Origin: Sciurus carolinensis
Taxonomy: Eukaryota; Chordata; Mammalia; Rodentia; Sciuridae
Direction of reading: 5' to 3'
DNA length: 64,000 nt
Assembly (NCBI RefSeq): GCF_902686445.1
Contig: NC_062220.1
Location: 93,062,143 to 93,126,142, forward strand
The translations under genes were made by a program, and so were the position numbers. The notes under the pieces were generated by a model, which was not told the DNA's origin, ran no database searches, and saw nothing but the letters and a program-made list of their open reading frames with translations. Positions 9,169 to 20,744 of the stretch are shown here, one piece after another; the stretch's first letter is position 1, and each line of letters begins with the position of its first letter.

Positions 9169-12105
9169 AGTTTTTTTGAATAGGAGAATTTTAGTTTATC
9201 AAAGGAGCCAATTCTGGTTACTTTTTGGAAGAATATGCATAACCATGCTTTCTATGCTTTCCTTTAGGTTATTTGGGAGAAAACAAGCCATGTACATCTC
9301 CATTGATGGAAAAGACAGTCATGCAGTTTGGGACAACTAGTCCCTTTTAAACTCCAAACAAACAAAGCATCCCTTCTTTCTTCAGAACCAAGGGCAACAC
9401 AGACCCAGAAAAACGTAATTAACATAGAGCTATAAACTGGGGTCAGCTTCTATTGGACATTGGGAGAGAGACAAAGGAGAGTTGCTAGGACTACTGTTAT
9501 CTGATGGGAAGAAGTGGAATATTCAAAGAAAGGAGGTATGAAGTACAGAAGACTGTAGAGATGGAGATATTTTGTTGAAAGAGAAAATATCCCATATGGG
9601 ACATCATCCAAAGGCCTAATGAGTCACTCTTGTCTGTGATTTCTCTCCTAATCTCTCACTGTTTATTGAAGGATCTGAATTAACTTGATGAAGTCACAAT
9701 TTCCAGTTCCTGTATTCCATACTGGTTTGGGATACTTATTTCAACCTTTTAATATGAAAAGTGGTTTGGAGATACTTGTGTAAAAAAGTGGGTGCTGGTA
9801 AGACATTTAAAAAAGAAGGTCCTAACATAGCATTTGCCAATTCTCTTGGTATAAATCTTCATTATTGCTGATTTCAAGATACCAGGGTGATATCACTCAC
9901 TACATACCACACCATTGGTTATTCAGGATAAGATCCTCTTCAGATCAGCAGCCTGTCTGTATGTACTGAACCTAAATGTCTATAATACAGCAGATCATAC
10001 AAACTTAAGAAAATATGAGCTAGTTTCCTTGACCTTTTTCATTCCCCAGAAGTTATGAAGGGGATGAATGTAATTCAGGTAATGGTCATTGAAATATAAG
10101 GTGATTATGTTTCTACTTAGTGTAAGAGTACTTCCTATGTTCACACAGGCCAAGTAGTTTTCTAACCCACCCAGGTGTTGAGATCTACCCAACCTGAAAA
10201 ATGAGCCCAAGAGTAAGCAAAATACTACTTTATTACTGGAAATGGGTACGAGAGGCAGGGTTAGAGATAGAGCTTATATTTATGATCAAGGAGCTTCCAA
10301 ATAGGAAACTCCCTGGAAGTATAGGACAAAGAGAGAATTGTCACTTTGAAAATGGGAAGCATGAAGTGGGTAACTGAGTGTCCACACTCTGTAGACAGAA
10401 TAGGTCCCAGGGGAGTTTAAAGGGAGGAGATGCTGGGAGTGTGTGAGTTAAGAACAGGCACCTATTCTGATATAAGTAGTATTAAAACCAGAGCAGGATT
10501 CCTGAAACTTCCTGCGGATTCTTGGTCCTACTAAGGGGTGATAATTACAAAGTCAAAGAGCAGAAGGAAGTGTTACTTCAAAGAGGATCTTTGCCCAAGA
10601 GAGAAGGGAGAGGGAGAAATTGATGCCCCTATATAACTTGTCCATCAGAGAAGTCATTCTGGAGGCCATACATGCCAAAGGCTGTCTCTCCAGGTGAAGG
10701 GGGGATAAAAATATCAGCCCACTCCCCTACCATGCCTCACCTATTTTTGTCTCAGTCTATGGAGCAAAATCATTAAAATTCTGGTCTTGGGGGCATCTGG
10801 CTGGTCCCTGAAGGGAGAAGATCAGCACAGGCCTATAGGGAAGGCCTCCCCATTTTCCACCTCCGCAAGCATGAACCTCTGCTTCTTTGTGAATCTCATG
10901 AGACTGCTGAGAGGTAAATATATAATTCGTCTCCATAAGTTCAGAAATTATTCATACCAATTAATTAATTAGGACAATCCCACAGCTATTTGGTTTTCCA
11001 AGGCGGAAAATTTGCACTATTTTATTTCCCATTTCAAATTATGTCCAGCCAGAATTTCAGAGGTGCTGTAATAAAAACAAATGAATAAAATGTCACCACA
11101 TAGATATACCCAGAATTTGATTATTAAAACTTCTCCTTTAATTCAATTCCAAGATAAATTGTAGTTCAAGATTAATATCCTTGCTTGTTAAGTCCATGAT
11201 TCATACCTTCTAAATTCAGATTCCGCTCATCTCCAGTAAAGGGGTTATTGTGGAGTCTGCAACTTCACCTGTAATGAACCTCCTACAGAGCTCTCTGGAA
11301 TTGTGTTGGAGAAGCCACCAACACAGTTGGCCTCCCTCCCTCTGGTTGTGTAGCCTCATAGAGTGTGCCAACTAAGGCCTATGGATCCTTGCCCTAAATC
11401 CCCACACCACCTCGCCATATGCTTTTCATGTTTGTGTCTTTTCTGCCCCTTCTTAGCTTCCAGTTCTCTCCTTTGTTGAACAAAAACAAACATGGATTTG
11501 GGGATAGAGTTGAAATGCATAAATGTGTAATTGTTTTATCTTCTGCTTTGAAATAGTTACTGACTTCAATTGATGCTCCCAATTATTCAGAAGGAACTCA
11601 CAAAGTAGACTTTTTATAGACTGTTTATCTGTTAGTAAGTATAAAACCCAAAAGATTCTCTTTCTTGGCTGTTGGGAAAAGCACAGAGCTCTATGATTCA
11701 TCTCTCTGCCAGGGTGGACTGATGTCACCTACCAAGAATCGCCTCCCTCTAGCCTTCTGAGTATTTCTAAGCATTAAATATGTAAGACCAAAAAAAAGTG
11801 GGGGGAGGTGCATTTCAAGCTGTGTTTCATGAAGAGAACATTGGTAGCGGTGTCCCTCAGGGACTATAAGCACCTAATGAGACCCATTTGGGTTTTAAAA
11901 CATTGCTTCACTGAGAAGGAAAGTAGTTTTACTTACCCAAAAATATAAGTATCAATTTTTATGCTTCTCTAATCATTGCAACTAACCTTGACAAATAACT
12001 TCTGACATTTAAAATGAACCTTTCAAATCTCCCTTCTCATTAAAATTAAAAAATGATTTTGGAAAATACCTATCCCTCCTGGCCCTATTTCAAGAAGACT
12101 CACTT
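9169..12105. other. Longest stretch without a clearly recognised repeat
   Basis: About 2.9 kb in which I can name no repeat. The part at 10200-10760 (GGTGATAATTACAAAGTCAA, GGTGAAGGGGGGATAAAAAT and similar) has LTR-like texture, but I cannot assign it. Open frames at 9995-10210, 10787-10972, 11394-11582, 11453-11728 and 11691-11873 overlap each other or lack any motif. Confidence 0.4.
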
Positions 12106-12109
12106 TTTA

Positions 12110-13560
12110 AATAATTGCTTTTACTATAAAAGTAGAACATGAATATTAAGAAAACTTGGAAACCCAGAAAAATACACATCCAACCCTAACCCAGGAAAAA
12201 ACATTGTTAACATTCGAAATGTTTTCATTTATGAATTGTTCTGTTTTTCTGCCTATAAGTATTCCTTGGATTGAAAATAGGTCAAATTATCCATATTAAG
12301 CTAATCACAATATAATTCTAAATTGCAATTCCTTACTAGAATCCAATTCTAACATAAATCCCCATGGATTTCTTTTAGAACTTGATGAATTCACTCTAAG
12401 TTCAACGTAAAACTTAACTGGATGAGACTATGTGAGAAAAAAATGTTGAAGCATCTAAAAAGAAGGAGTCTTGTAAAATACATTGAAATTAAAAATGCAT
12501 GTGCTCTTTGATCTAACAATCCAGTATGGGAAACTTTCCATACAGTGCAGCACTTGTTTGCAAAGATGCATGTCAAAGGGTGTTCCAGAGGCTTTTGCGT
12601 TGGTTTGTTGTCCAGATGCAGGTGCAGACAGTAGAATTCATCAGACTGCTCAGTTCTACAGTGTTTTTGCTTAACTGCCATCATCCATGAATGGAAGGGT
12701 CACCTCTTCCTTGGTTTTGCTTAGGATCAATTCTTGTTCTCTGTTGGTGTTCTGCTCCTTTTTGACTCCTAATCCTCATTCCCTTTTTCTTCCTTGCCCA
12801 CCAATCATGCACCACATTATAAATATCCATTCTTTTAGTAATATCATCCAAATTGCCTTAAATTCCTTTTTATCTTAAACAGTGCAATGAGCATCCCCAT
12901 AAACTTTCCTCTATGGCCCTCTGTAAAAATCTAACTAGGACACAAGATAATACAAATATAAATGTATGTATTCTTATTTTCACAAAGTTCTTTGAATTGT
13001 TTTCTATATTTTTGGTACCAATTTTTACTCCCATCTAATGACCCATGAGGTTAAATTCCTCTCTTTCTCAGCAATACTTGTTATTCATTTTTGTCCATGT
13101 AATAGGGATAATATAGTGGTTCACAAAGGTCACAATTCATATGCTTTTCAATGTTTCTTCACAGTTATGGCTATTTGATTTTTCACTTCTAAGATTTGGT
13201 CCACTTTTTCTTTTTGGTGTCCTGACCTTTTCCTAGTTAGAAGAAATCCCTTAAATGTTATAGATTTCAATCTCTTGTCAGTCTGAGATTGGACATATAT
13301 CTTCCTCCAGTCCATTTTCTGCTTATTAATGTTATCTACAGTGTTTTTGCTTAATAGAAATCTCAGTTATGATGTAATCAAGTCTTAAGTTTTTACATTG
13401 TGATTTTATTTTTTGAGGTTTTTTGAGGAATATCCATGTGACTGAAGTCATAAAGGTAACCTCTTATACTTTTTTCCTATTGTCTTGTGTTTGACAGTTA
13501 GTACTTAATCTACTAGAATCCATCTTCATATTTTGCATGATACTTAGTTCTCTATACAGT
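12110..13560 (-). mobile_element. Ancient L1ME-type LINE, mostly antisense, with an inverted piece
   Basis: Plus-strand blocks such as CTATAAAAGTAGAACATGAA, AACATTGTTAACATTCGAAA, GTGCAATGAGCATCCCCATA, CCAATTTTTACTCCCATCTA, GATTTCAATCTCTTGTCAGT and TCAAGTCTTAAGTTTTTACA follow the reverse complement of an L1ME/L1M 3' region. Between about 12485 and 12680 a short segment (TCTTTGATCTAACAATCCAG, TTTGCAAAGATGCATGTCAA) reads in the opposite, sense orientation. Divergence is high and no frame survives. Confidence 0.6.
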
Positions 13561-14030
13561 GAACTCCTATTAATAATCTGTGTTCTTCCCCATTGGTGTG
13601 GCATTGTCTTACATTAAGTCCCCTAGTTTTAAAAGTTGACCTGACTGGCATATGTAGAACCTTGCAACCAACAATGACAGACTCTTCATTCTTTTCAAAT
13701 ATACATAGTACATTAAGCAAAAATGAACACATTCTGGTATAACCAAATATCATAAAAACATTTAAACAACTGACTTTATCCACTGTAAGTTCTTTGATCA
13801 TAATAGACTCAAATTAAAATTTTAAATATGAAAATATAAATAGAAGTTAAACAATATAGTTCTTAATAAATCTATGTCTTATATGCTATCATACTAGAAA
13901 TTAGAAAATATAGAACTGAATTATAATAAAGAGTTGGCATACAAAATGTGGGGAATGTAGAACATTGATATAAATTATATGTAAACTTATATATATTATT
14001 TTTATATGAAAGGCTGAAAAATCAATAACC
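13561..14030. other. Unassigned AT-rich sequence
   Basis: AT-rich, probably continuing old LINE sequence on one or both sides, but I cannot place it. No credible coding frame. Confidence 0.35.
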
Positions 14031-14034
14031 TAAG

Positions 14035-15040
14035 CTTCCATCTCAAAATTTGATCATATAAGCTTCCATGTCAATGAACTAAAAGAAACAATAAAATAAA
14101 AACAGAAAATCAAAGCTAATGAGAATAGAGGAAATGAGTAAGAGAAGAAATTAGTGAAATGCAAAACAAGAATACAATATGGAAAAACAAGTCGAACCCT
14201 AGTTTAAAATTTATTAATCATAAAATTTAAATACATGGATTAATAAATTTTACACATGAAAAGTTCTTAGAGAATCTAATCATGAAAAATGTGAAGAATA
14301 CAAATGACCAATATTAAGAATGTAAAATGGGATATTACTACAGATTCTATATACATGAGGCAAATAAATAACTTTTGTACCAACAAATATACTTATATAT
14401 ATTAGTGTAAACATTATAAATCACAAAAATACACAGAATAGAAATTTTCAAGTAAAATAGAATTACAAATGTAATTCCATTTTGAATCATGTTTCCTCCA
14501 CAAAAAAAAGTAAGCATGACTTTACTACTGGTTCTTCCAAATATGTTGAAAAAGAGATAACACAAATTTTATTCAGGCTTCCAGATGAATAAACATGGAA
14601 AATTTCAAGTATCTGCTATAAGACCTTTTAAAAGTTTTCAAAAGGATAGTATTAGAAAAAATATAATCTCTTTCATCAGTATACATGCAAAAATTATCAG
14701 CAAAATATTATTGCTTAGCACAGATTTATATTGTATTACATAGGATTATGACCAAATGAGATTTATTCCAGAAATGTCATTTGGTTTGATATTTGAGAAT
14801 CAGGTAATTCTACACATTAACAGAATATTTTGTAATTATAAGTCATTTCAATGAATGCAGTAAGAATATTTGTTGAAACATAACATCCAATTATGATTTC
14901 AAAGCAAATAGTAATAGAAGATAAATTCCTAATTTAATCAAGATTATCTGCCAAAACACATAAAATATTACACATAATCATGAAATACTGATAATTTTGC
15001 CTTGAATTGGGCAAAGAGAGAAGACTATCAATCTTATAGT
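14035..15040 (+). mobile_element. Ancient L1M, ORF2 reverse-transcriptase region
   Basis: Sense ORF2 landmarks survive: ACATGCAAAAATTATCAGCA, ATTATGACCAAATGAGATTT, ATTCCAGAAATGTCATTTGG, CTACACATTAACAGAATATT, TCATTTCAATGAATGCAGTA and ACATCCAATTATGATTTC. These correspond to the stretch before and after the 'dqvgfipgmqg' part of L1 reverse transcriptase. Frameshifts are dense. The catalytic FADD region is not present. Confidence 0.8.
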
Positions 15041-15680
15041 TAACATTGTATAGTACTTCCTACCTGGGGCACAAAGATGAACAAAGAAAAGGACATGAGA
15101 AATGGCACCAGTGTTGTTCTCCTGCTAGAAATCAGTGGATACATGCACCCTTCTATTGTAGGGTGTTCATCAACAACTCTGCCCTTTTCCCCAATGTTTC
15201 GACACTTTGGGAAGTTTTCTAGGAGGGATAGACACATTACATTACCAACATCTGGTAATTTAGAATAAGGGTAGGATTTTGTGACCTAGAGAATTGAATA
15301 TTTACAGTAATTAACTTCAACTTGTCTGCAGCCACTTGACCAGGAGTGAACATTTGATCAGTCCCTTTCATGAGAAAGTTCTAGAGGAAGGCAAAAAGAG
15401 ACCTCAGCATCCCCTACAGAGGAAGATAAAGAAGGGAAGAATCACCTTCAGTAGAGAAGTTCTTCCCTGGAAAATAATTCTTGGGGATACTCAAGTAGCC
15501 CTGATAATGGACAGGATTTATTCACCCAGAGAACAGAACAAGTGAACTTGAGCCACTGCACTGGTAGTTTGTTTTTCAGTCTCTCTCATTACCCTTCATA
15601 CCTCAACTTAGGGTTGCAATTTGAGACTCCTGTGTTTGAGAGAGCTATGTAGAGTCATTCTTCTAGAATTTCTATTATTT
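15041..15680. other. Unassigned non-coding sequence
   Basis: Overlapping short frames on both strands (15040-15268) and one at 15336-15545 have no recognisable motif. No repeat is identified. Confidence 0.4.
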
Positions 15681-15697
15681 CCTACAAAATAGTTCTT

Positions 15698-15914
15698 TCT
15701 TAGTCTTCTTCTTTTTTTAATTTTAATTGTAGTACTAAGAATTGAACCCAGAGGTGCTCTAATACTGAACTACATCCCCAGCATTTTTTTTTTTAATTTT
15801 AGTTTTGAAAAAGGTCCTTGCTAAGCTGCCAGGTGTTTGAAACTTGTGCTTCTCCTGCCTCACTCCTCCAAGTAACTGGGTTGACAGGTGGGTACTACTG
15901 CATCCAACCCTATG
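15698..15914 (-). mobile_element. Sciurid B1-dID SINE, antisense, with target-site duplication
   Basis: T-rich start, then ACTAAGAATTGAACCCAGAG and TGAACTACATCCCCAGCA (ID half), AAAAAGGTCCTTGCTAAGCT and TTCTCCTGCCTCACTCC (B1-like half). The 11-bp AAATAGTTCTT occurs just outside each end (15687-15697 and 15915-15925), consistent with a target-site duplication from L1-driven insertion. Confidence 0.9.
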
Positions 15915-15925
15915 AAATAGTTCTT

Positions 15926-16585
15926 GAATAGGCTGAAATCCCTCGGGATTTAGAAATGTGCAAAATACCACATTATTCACTTTCCTTTATGTGTTTGAAT
16001 AGTCTAGGTAGTCAGAGTGAAAAAAAATAAATATTTTCATTATTTTTGCAGTGGGAAAATAAATATTTCAGTGCCCAAGTTTACAGAAAATTTTAATTTG
16101 GTAAAAGAATTCTGTTCACGTACCTCCTCTTAGAGGAAAAGAAAGATTTCAATGAAACCTTAAAAAAATCATTCTCTATTCTCATTAAGAGAAAATGCAA
16201 AAATCCATTAGGAATTTATGCTCCTCTTTATATGAAATGTTACTGCAGACAATACTGTATTAACAAAGCTTCTTATAAAAGAGAACTGAAAATTATCCTA
16301 ATAAATATTCAGTTAGCAAAATACCCCAATCGTCAGATCCATATTTCCTTTATTTACTTGCAGTAAAAACTGAAACAGTAGCTGAATGAAAGTGTAGATC
16401 AAAATGAATTGTTTTGAAAGATTGTAGGGACACTTTCTATCACAGAGGTCACAATTCATAAAATGAACATGATCAAAACATGTTTTCTGCACTCAGTCTG
16501 ACAATTTATCTTATGTCCTTATCTTTGAGAATAGAATTTTTAAAAAATAAACCAGATTTTAATGGTTGGCTCTGTCCTTGTTTTT
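15926..16585. other. Unassigned AT-rich sequence
   Basis: No recognised element or coding frame. Confidence 0.4.
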
Positions 16586-16589
16586 GTTC

Positions 16590-17275
16590 TGGCCAATATT
16601 TTTATTAATGACTGGAATGTGGATAGCATTGGTATGTGAAGCTGATAATCTTAGCCAAATGTGTCGAGAGGATAAAGTTGGCTGCCCTAATAGGAGCAAT
16701 ACAAATTAATATATCAGAGAGTGAAACCAGGGTCCAAAATGGACTGTTGCATTGGATAGGAGCCTTTGCCTAACCACCTTCCATGTGCTTATTGGTTTGC
16801 AGTTTCAGTGGAAATCAGCAATGCTTTGTGATTTCTAAGACAGTTGATGTAAATCTTAGTCTAACATGACATTGAGGAAAAGTAAAATCACAGTCCCAAT
16901 GTGTACTGAGTCCATCAGAATTTAGCTACATGACACAGTTCAGTTCTGGATCAAACTCAGAAAGGAGGGAGCCAGAAGAATTGGAACAAGTTCAGAGGAG
17001 GACAACTGAGATGGTTAGGCCTTAAAGTACAGAAATATAGGGACTAGTTGAAGAGACATACAAGACCTATAGAAGGCATGATAGATGCTCTCACCTCCTT
17101 GAAGTGCTGCCATGCAGTGACAGGGCAAGACTGACGGCCATTGCAGAGAAGGCTGGCTGTACATCCTTGCAGGGAACAGTTGTGAAAGAATAGTCTTCCT
17201 AAATGATTGCCTCATCATTGACACCTTCGAATAGACAAGCATATGTTAGGGATGTTTTGGGGGATGCTCACGTTA
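16590..17275 (+). mobile_element. CR1/L3-class LINE relic
   Basis: Sense-strand blocks follow the end of CR1/L3 reverse transcriptase and the 3' part in the right order: TTTTTATTAATGACTGGAAT, a region matching 'aaatttgcagatgacacaaag' at low identity, CAGTTCAGTTCTGG, CAGAGGAGGACAACTGAGAT, then TAGTCTTCCTAAATGATTG and AAGCATATGTTAGGGATGTT. CR1/L3 elements stopped moving in mammals well before rodents arose, so this marks very old sequence. It is far too decayed to encode anything. The 75-codon minus frame at 17015-17242 is antisense noise. Confidence 0.7.
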
Positions 17276-17289
17276 GAAATAACAGGGCC

Positions 17290-17486
17290 AAGCTGGGTGC
17301 AGTAGCACACACCTGTAATCTCAGAGGCATGGGAGATAAAGGCAGGGGGATCACAAGTTCAAAGCCAGCCTCAACAACTTAGCGAGACCCTGTCCAAAAA
17401 TTTTAAAAATTTTAAAAAGGGGTTGGTGATATAACTCAGTGATTAAGCACTCCAAGTTCAATCCCCAGTACCAAAAAAATAATAGT
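17290..17486 (+). mobile_element. Sciurid B1-dID SINE
   Basis: AGCTGGGTGCAGTAGCACAC, ATCACAAGTTCAAAGCCAGC and AGCGAGACCCTGTCC (B1-like half), an A/T-rich linker, then GTTGGTGATATAACTCAGTG and CCAAGTTCAATCCCCAGTAC (ID half). An imperfect duplication of the flanks (AAATAACAGGGCC against AAATAATAGTGGGTC) may be the target site. Confidence 0.92.
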
Positions 17487-17658
17487 GGGTCAGATTGTCT
17501 TAGAGTGGAGAACTGACCTGAACAACCTCGGCAATGACCTCCACACCACATTTCTACAAGTCTGTGTAAATCAGGTTTCCCTATGAGGTCTACTCCCCAT
17601 TACTCTGTCATTCCTTTTTCTGTATATTGCCTCCTTCAGTGACCCCAGACAGAGACCC

Positions 17659-17774
17659 TTCCTCCTCTCTCCTCCTCCTCTTCCTTTTCTTCTTCTTTTC
17701 TTTCCTTCTTTTTTCTTTTCTTTTCTTTACTTTCTTTTCTTTCTTTTCTTTCTTTTTTTCTTTCTTTTCTTTTC

Positions 17775-17805
<31 letters not shown>

Positions 17806-17836
17806 CTTTTCTTTTCTTTTTCTTTCTTTCTTTCCC
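17659..17836 (+). repeat. CT-rich tract, mainly (TTTTC)n and (CTTT)n
   Basis: About 178 bases of pyrimidine only, with three interruptions by A or none. It opens with (CTC)n and moves to TTTTC units. Opposite-strand reading gives a Lys/Glu/Arg-only frame (17727-17942), and plus reading gives Phe/Leu/Ser-only (17627-17842); both are artefacts. A mirror-symmetric polypurine/polypyrimidine run of this length could form triplex DNA, which is inference. Confidence 0.95.
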
Positions 17837-17839
17837 TTA

Positions 17840-19245
17840 TAGTACCATTCTGCCTTGCACTGTATTTCTCTTTTTCTTTGTCTTCCTTCCTCATCTGACT
17901 ATGAGTACTCACATCTTTGGACAGGCTTTGGCTTCCTGTCAATTACATGCCCTTTACCCAATGGCTCTTGTCAGATGAGTTCATGCATCTTTGTAAATCA
18001 TTATATAGGTAACCCTAAGAAAATGAAAGACTCTGTTGTGGTAAAAAAGAGGTTGGTGAGAAATGTCAAATACTTGGTATGCAAAAATTAAGGGAATAAG
18101 CCAAATCTTCAATGTTTCCATTATATACCAAATGACATTTGTCCTTATGCAACAATTTCTTCTGAACTGAAAATATCCTTACACATTAAGGAAACTAATG
18201 TCAACCAGAACACTGCTTAGGTTGAAAAAATTAGAAATCAGGAAATCAGAAAAATGGAATAGGAATTGTTAAGAGTCTTGCTCGGTCCTCTGAATTCTCA
18301 TTATACCAAGTTTGATATACTGGGCACCAGCCCAAAGTCAGAAACTGTCAGTTTTCCAGAATCATTAAATAGAAAATCCTATCTAGACATTCCATGCATA
18401 TGCAGCCTCTTCATGGGAATTCTGCTTAGGTGTACCTGAAAACCCAGAGTTAACTTGCAAATTTTTGATCTCTGTTCTGCAGGGAGCAATTATGAATGGT
18501 CCAGGACTCTTCCAGTATTAGGCAAGCTGAGGCTGCAGATGCAGCCCAAGGAGCTGTCAATCTTGCTCCTCACAGTTACCATGTTGGGGCAAGGCAAAAA
18601 TGCACATACTAAGACAGATTTCTGAGACCAATATATTTGAGACTGTCAAAAGGAAACTTATTTGGAAAGGTCATGAAGTGGTAGAACTAGCATGTACTTT
18701 GATGTCATTAATTAAAATTAACTTTAATTTTTAAATAATTTACCTGTGTCACCATTTACCCATGCACTTGCAGTTTAAAAATGAGTTGCATTTGCCACTT
18801 GTGGAGCTCAGTCAAGATAGGATATGTAGAGGATGGTTGCAATTCCAATTATATTAGTTGTCAGGTTAGCTTTCTCTCCCACTCAAAAGTTCAAGTACTA
18901 ACAATAGAGTGATCTTTGATCTATGTTATAATCTCTAATGCTAATGAATTAAAATGTTTGCAAACTTCAATAGTTGAACACCAGTAATCCCCTTCTAAGT
19001 TCATCACCAGCACTCCACTGTGTCTACACTAGGTGCAGAGTTGCAGGGGTTCTGGAATCTGAAACTCTAAAATCCCCTAAGAAAAAGTTTTCTCTAGTTA
19101 TGGAAGTATTCCTCACATCGAAGCCCCTCCTCATTTATGCCCATCTGTTCTCAACATCAAAGGCCAAGATTTAATCCAAGAATATGTGAGGGAATAATGA
19201 ACAGGAAACTCAGTGGGAGAGGCATCCGAGAGCAGAAAACTGAGG
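17840..19245. other. Unassigned non-coding sequence
   Basis: No recognised repeat. Around 18478 a polypyrimidine-AG (TCTGTTCTGCAG) precedes GGAGCAATTATGAATGG, which resembles a splice acceptor, but the following frame closes quickly. Confidence 0.4.
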
Positions 19246-19247
19246 AT

Positions 19248-19382
19248 CTATCCTCCTCTTCTTTCTCTTTCTTTTCTGCTTCTCCCTTCTTCTCCTCCTC
19301 TTCCTCCTCTTTTTTTCTTACTCCTCCTCCTCCTCACTCTCCTTCTCCTTCTTCTCTCTATTCCTCCCTCTCTCTCCTGTCT
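19248..19382 (+). repeat. CT-rich tract, (CTCCTC)n and (CTTCTC)n
   Basis: About 135 bases, nearly all pyrimidine, in TCC/TTC units. Three overlapping plus frames through it (to 116 codons) are Ser/Phe/Leu/Pro low-complexity artefacts. Confidence 0.93.
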
Positions 19383-19660
19383 CAAGGAAAGAGAGAACGC
19401 CTAAATAGCTGCATGAGATTCTTACAGAGAAATTCAATTAATGCAAAAAAGACAATTTTCTTCCCCACAAAGATCACTGAATACTGAAGGACTAGGTTGT
19501 TATTTACACACAGTATCTAACCCAAGATCCAACCCCCCAAAATTGGGTAATTGCATCTCCCTGGATCACTTGTTTTTTTTTTCAGTAGTAAAAAGCAAAG
19601 GTTTTGACAAGTGACCAACAAGGTTCATGTTATGGCCATGCTTTCTGCCCTATCTATAGC
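19383..19660. other. Unassigned non-coding sequence
   Basis: Short interval with a T9 run, no recognised element. Confidence 0.4.
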
Positions 19661-19664
19661 TTAA

Positions 19665-19792
19665 AGCCTCAGTTTTCTCATCTATCAGGTAATAGTGTTA
19701 TTTCAAAGGATTTTTTAAAATAGATAATGTATAGAAATTGATTATCAATAAGCACTCACCTCAGGGCAGTTGATAAATAATAACTATTAACA
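19665..19792 (+). repeat. MIR SINE fragment
   Basis: AAGCCTCAGTTTTCTCATCT, ATCAGGTAATAGTG and AATAAGCACTC match the core to 3' part of MIR in sense ('cctcagtttcctcatctgtaaaatgg'). Confidence 0.75.
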
Positions 19793-19804
19793 AAAGTAGT
19801 ACTG

Positions 19805-20035
19805 ATGAAAAACCATGTAGACTCTGAAGTCAAAACTGTCTGGGTAAAAGAATCTTGGCTTTTGTTCTTTATGTGACATTGAGGAAGTTACTTGTCTTTG
19901 CATGCCTCAGTTTCCACATCTGTAAAATGGAGATAAAAATGGTACCTACCTCACAGGGTTCCTATGAATAGTGAATGGTATAATCACAAAATGCTTATAA
20001 TATTGCCTTTATAAATATCATGTTAGTTGTTACTA
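19805..20035 (+). repeat. MIR SINE, near full length
   Basis: Well-preserved sense MIR: GTAGACTCTGAAGTCAAAAC, TTATGTGACATTGAGGAAGT, CATGCCTCAGTTTCCACATC, TGTAAAATGGAGATAAAAAT and GTACCTACCTCACAGGGTTC. This is among the clearest MIR copies in the window and lies directly next to another MIR fragment. Confidence 0.92.
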
Positions 20036-20049
20036 GCCAGTTGATGCAT

Positions 20050-20490
20050 GCAATAAAGAAAAAAAACTTTAGACAAACTAAATTTAACAGAGCATAATTG
20101 AATAAAGAACAATTTGCAAATCAGGTCGGCTCCAGAACCAAAATAGTTTCCGAAAGACTCAAAGCTGCCACCTGACTGGATAACATTTATAGATAGAAAA
20201 AGGGAAGTGATGTATAGAACATGGAATTCAGTTAAAGAGCTAGATTTGTTAAAGCATGGTGTATGCCTTAACTGAACCTGATTTGAACAGTTGACTGATT
20301 GATTGAGATTGGCTGCTGTGACTGACAGAGGAGCAAGTATATGTGCAAAGGTGAATCCCCAATTAGGTTCTCAGTTTGCTTTTGTATTTAGGTAGGTTGC
20401 AGTTTGCTATGAGAGACCTGGAGTATGTGAGTACAGAGGCTTTCTTAGGCCAAAGTTAGTTTGGTTTTAAGAATCATTTCAACCCAATCT
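20050..20490 (-). mobile_element. ERV-type LTR, antisense, family uncertain
   Basis: ACTTTAGACAAACTAAATTT, AACAGAGCATAATTGAATAA, AGAACAATTTGCAAATCAGG, CTCCAGAACCAAAATAGTTT and GAACAGTTGACTGATTGATT resemble a common mammalian LTR in reverse ('ctttgctcaattaaactctgttaaa' as its R/U5 end). I recognise the sequence type but not the family name with confidence. Confidence 0.6.
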
Positions 20491-20744
20491 CCCCAGATGT
20501 AGAAAGAATTCACATTAGTTGTTCCCATTCACAATGACTTAAAGTTGTTTTGTACAATGAAGATCAGCTGTTTGGCCCCTCCTGTCCATGGGCATCTTAG
20601 TAGGCTTTACCACCAGCAATGACAACCCATTCTTGAGCCGTAACAAATGTGACCTTCTCTCCACTTACACATGTCTGGGAAATTCTGAACAATTCATGCA
20701 TCCAGGACACTAATCACAGAGCCCTCTCTATGAGCCATGACTTT

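Noticed and set aside
12687..12878. Hydrophobic 63-codon frame as a small secreted peptide
   Set aside because: It lies in antisense L1ME sequence and has T/C-rich composition that yields Leu/Ser/Phe by default.
17627..17942. Phe/Ser/Leu-rich and Lys/Glu/Arg-rich frames
   Set aside because: Direct translation of a CT-rich simple repeat on both strands.
18478..18545. Possible splice acceptor and exon start after TCTGTTCTGCAG
   Set aside because: The frames after it close quickly, no donor is evident, and such pyrimidine-AG sites are common by chance.
19137..19487. 116-codon Ser/Pro-rich plus frame
   Set aside because: Low-complexity translation of the (CTCCTC)n tract with an overlapping second frame of the same kind.
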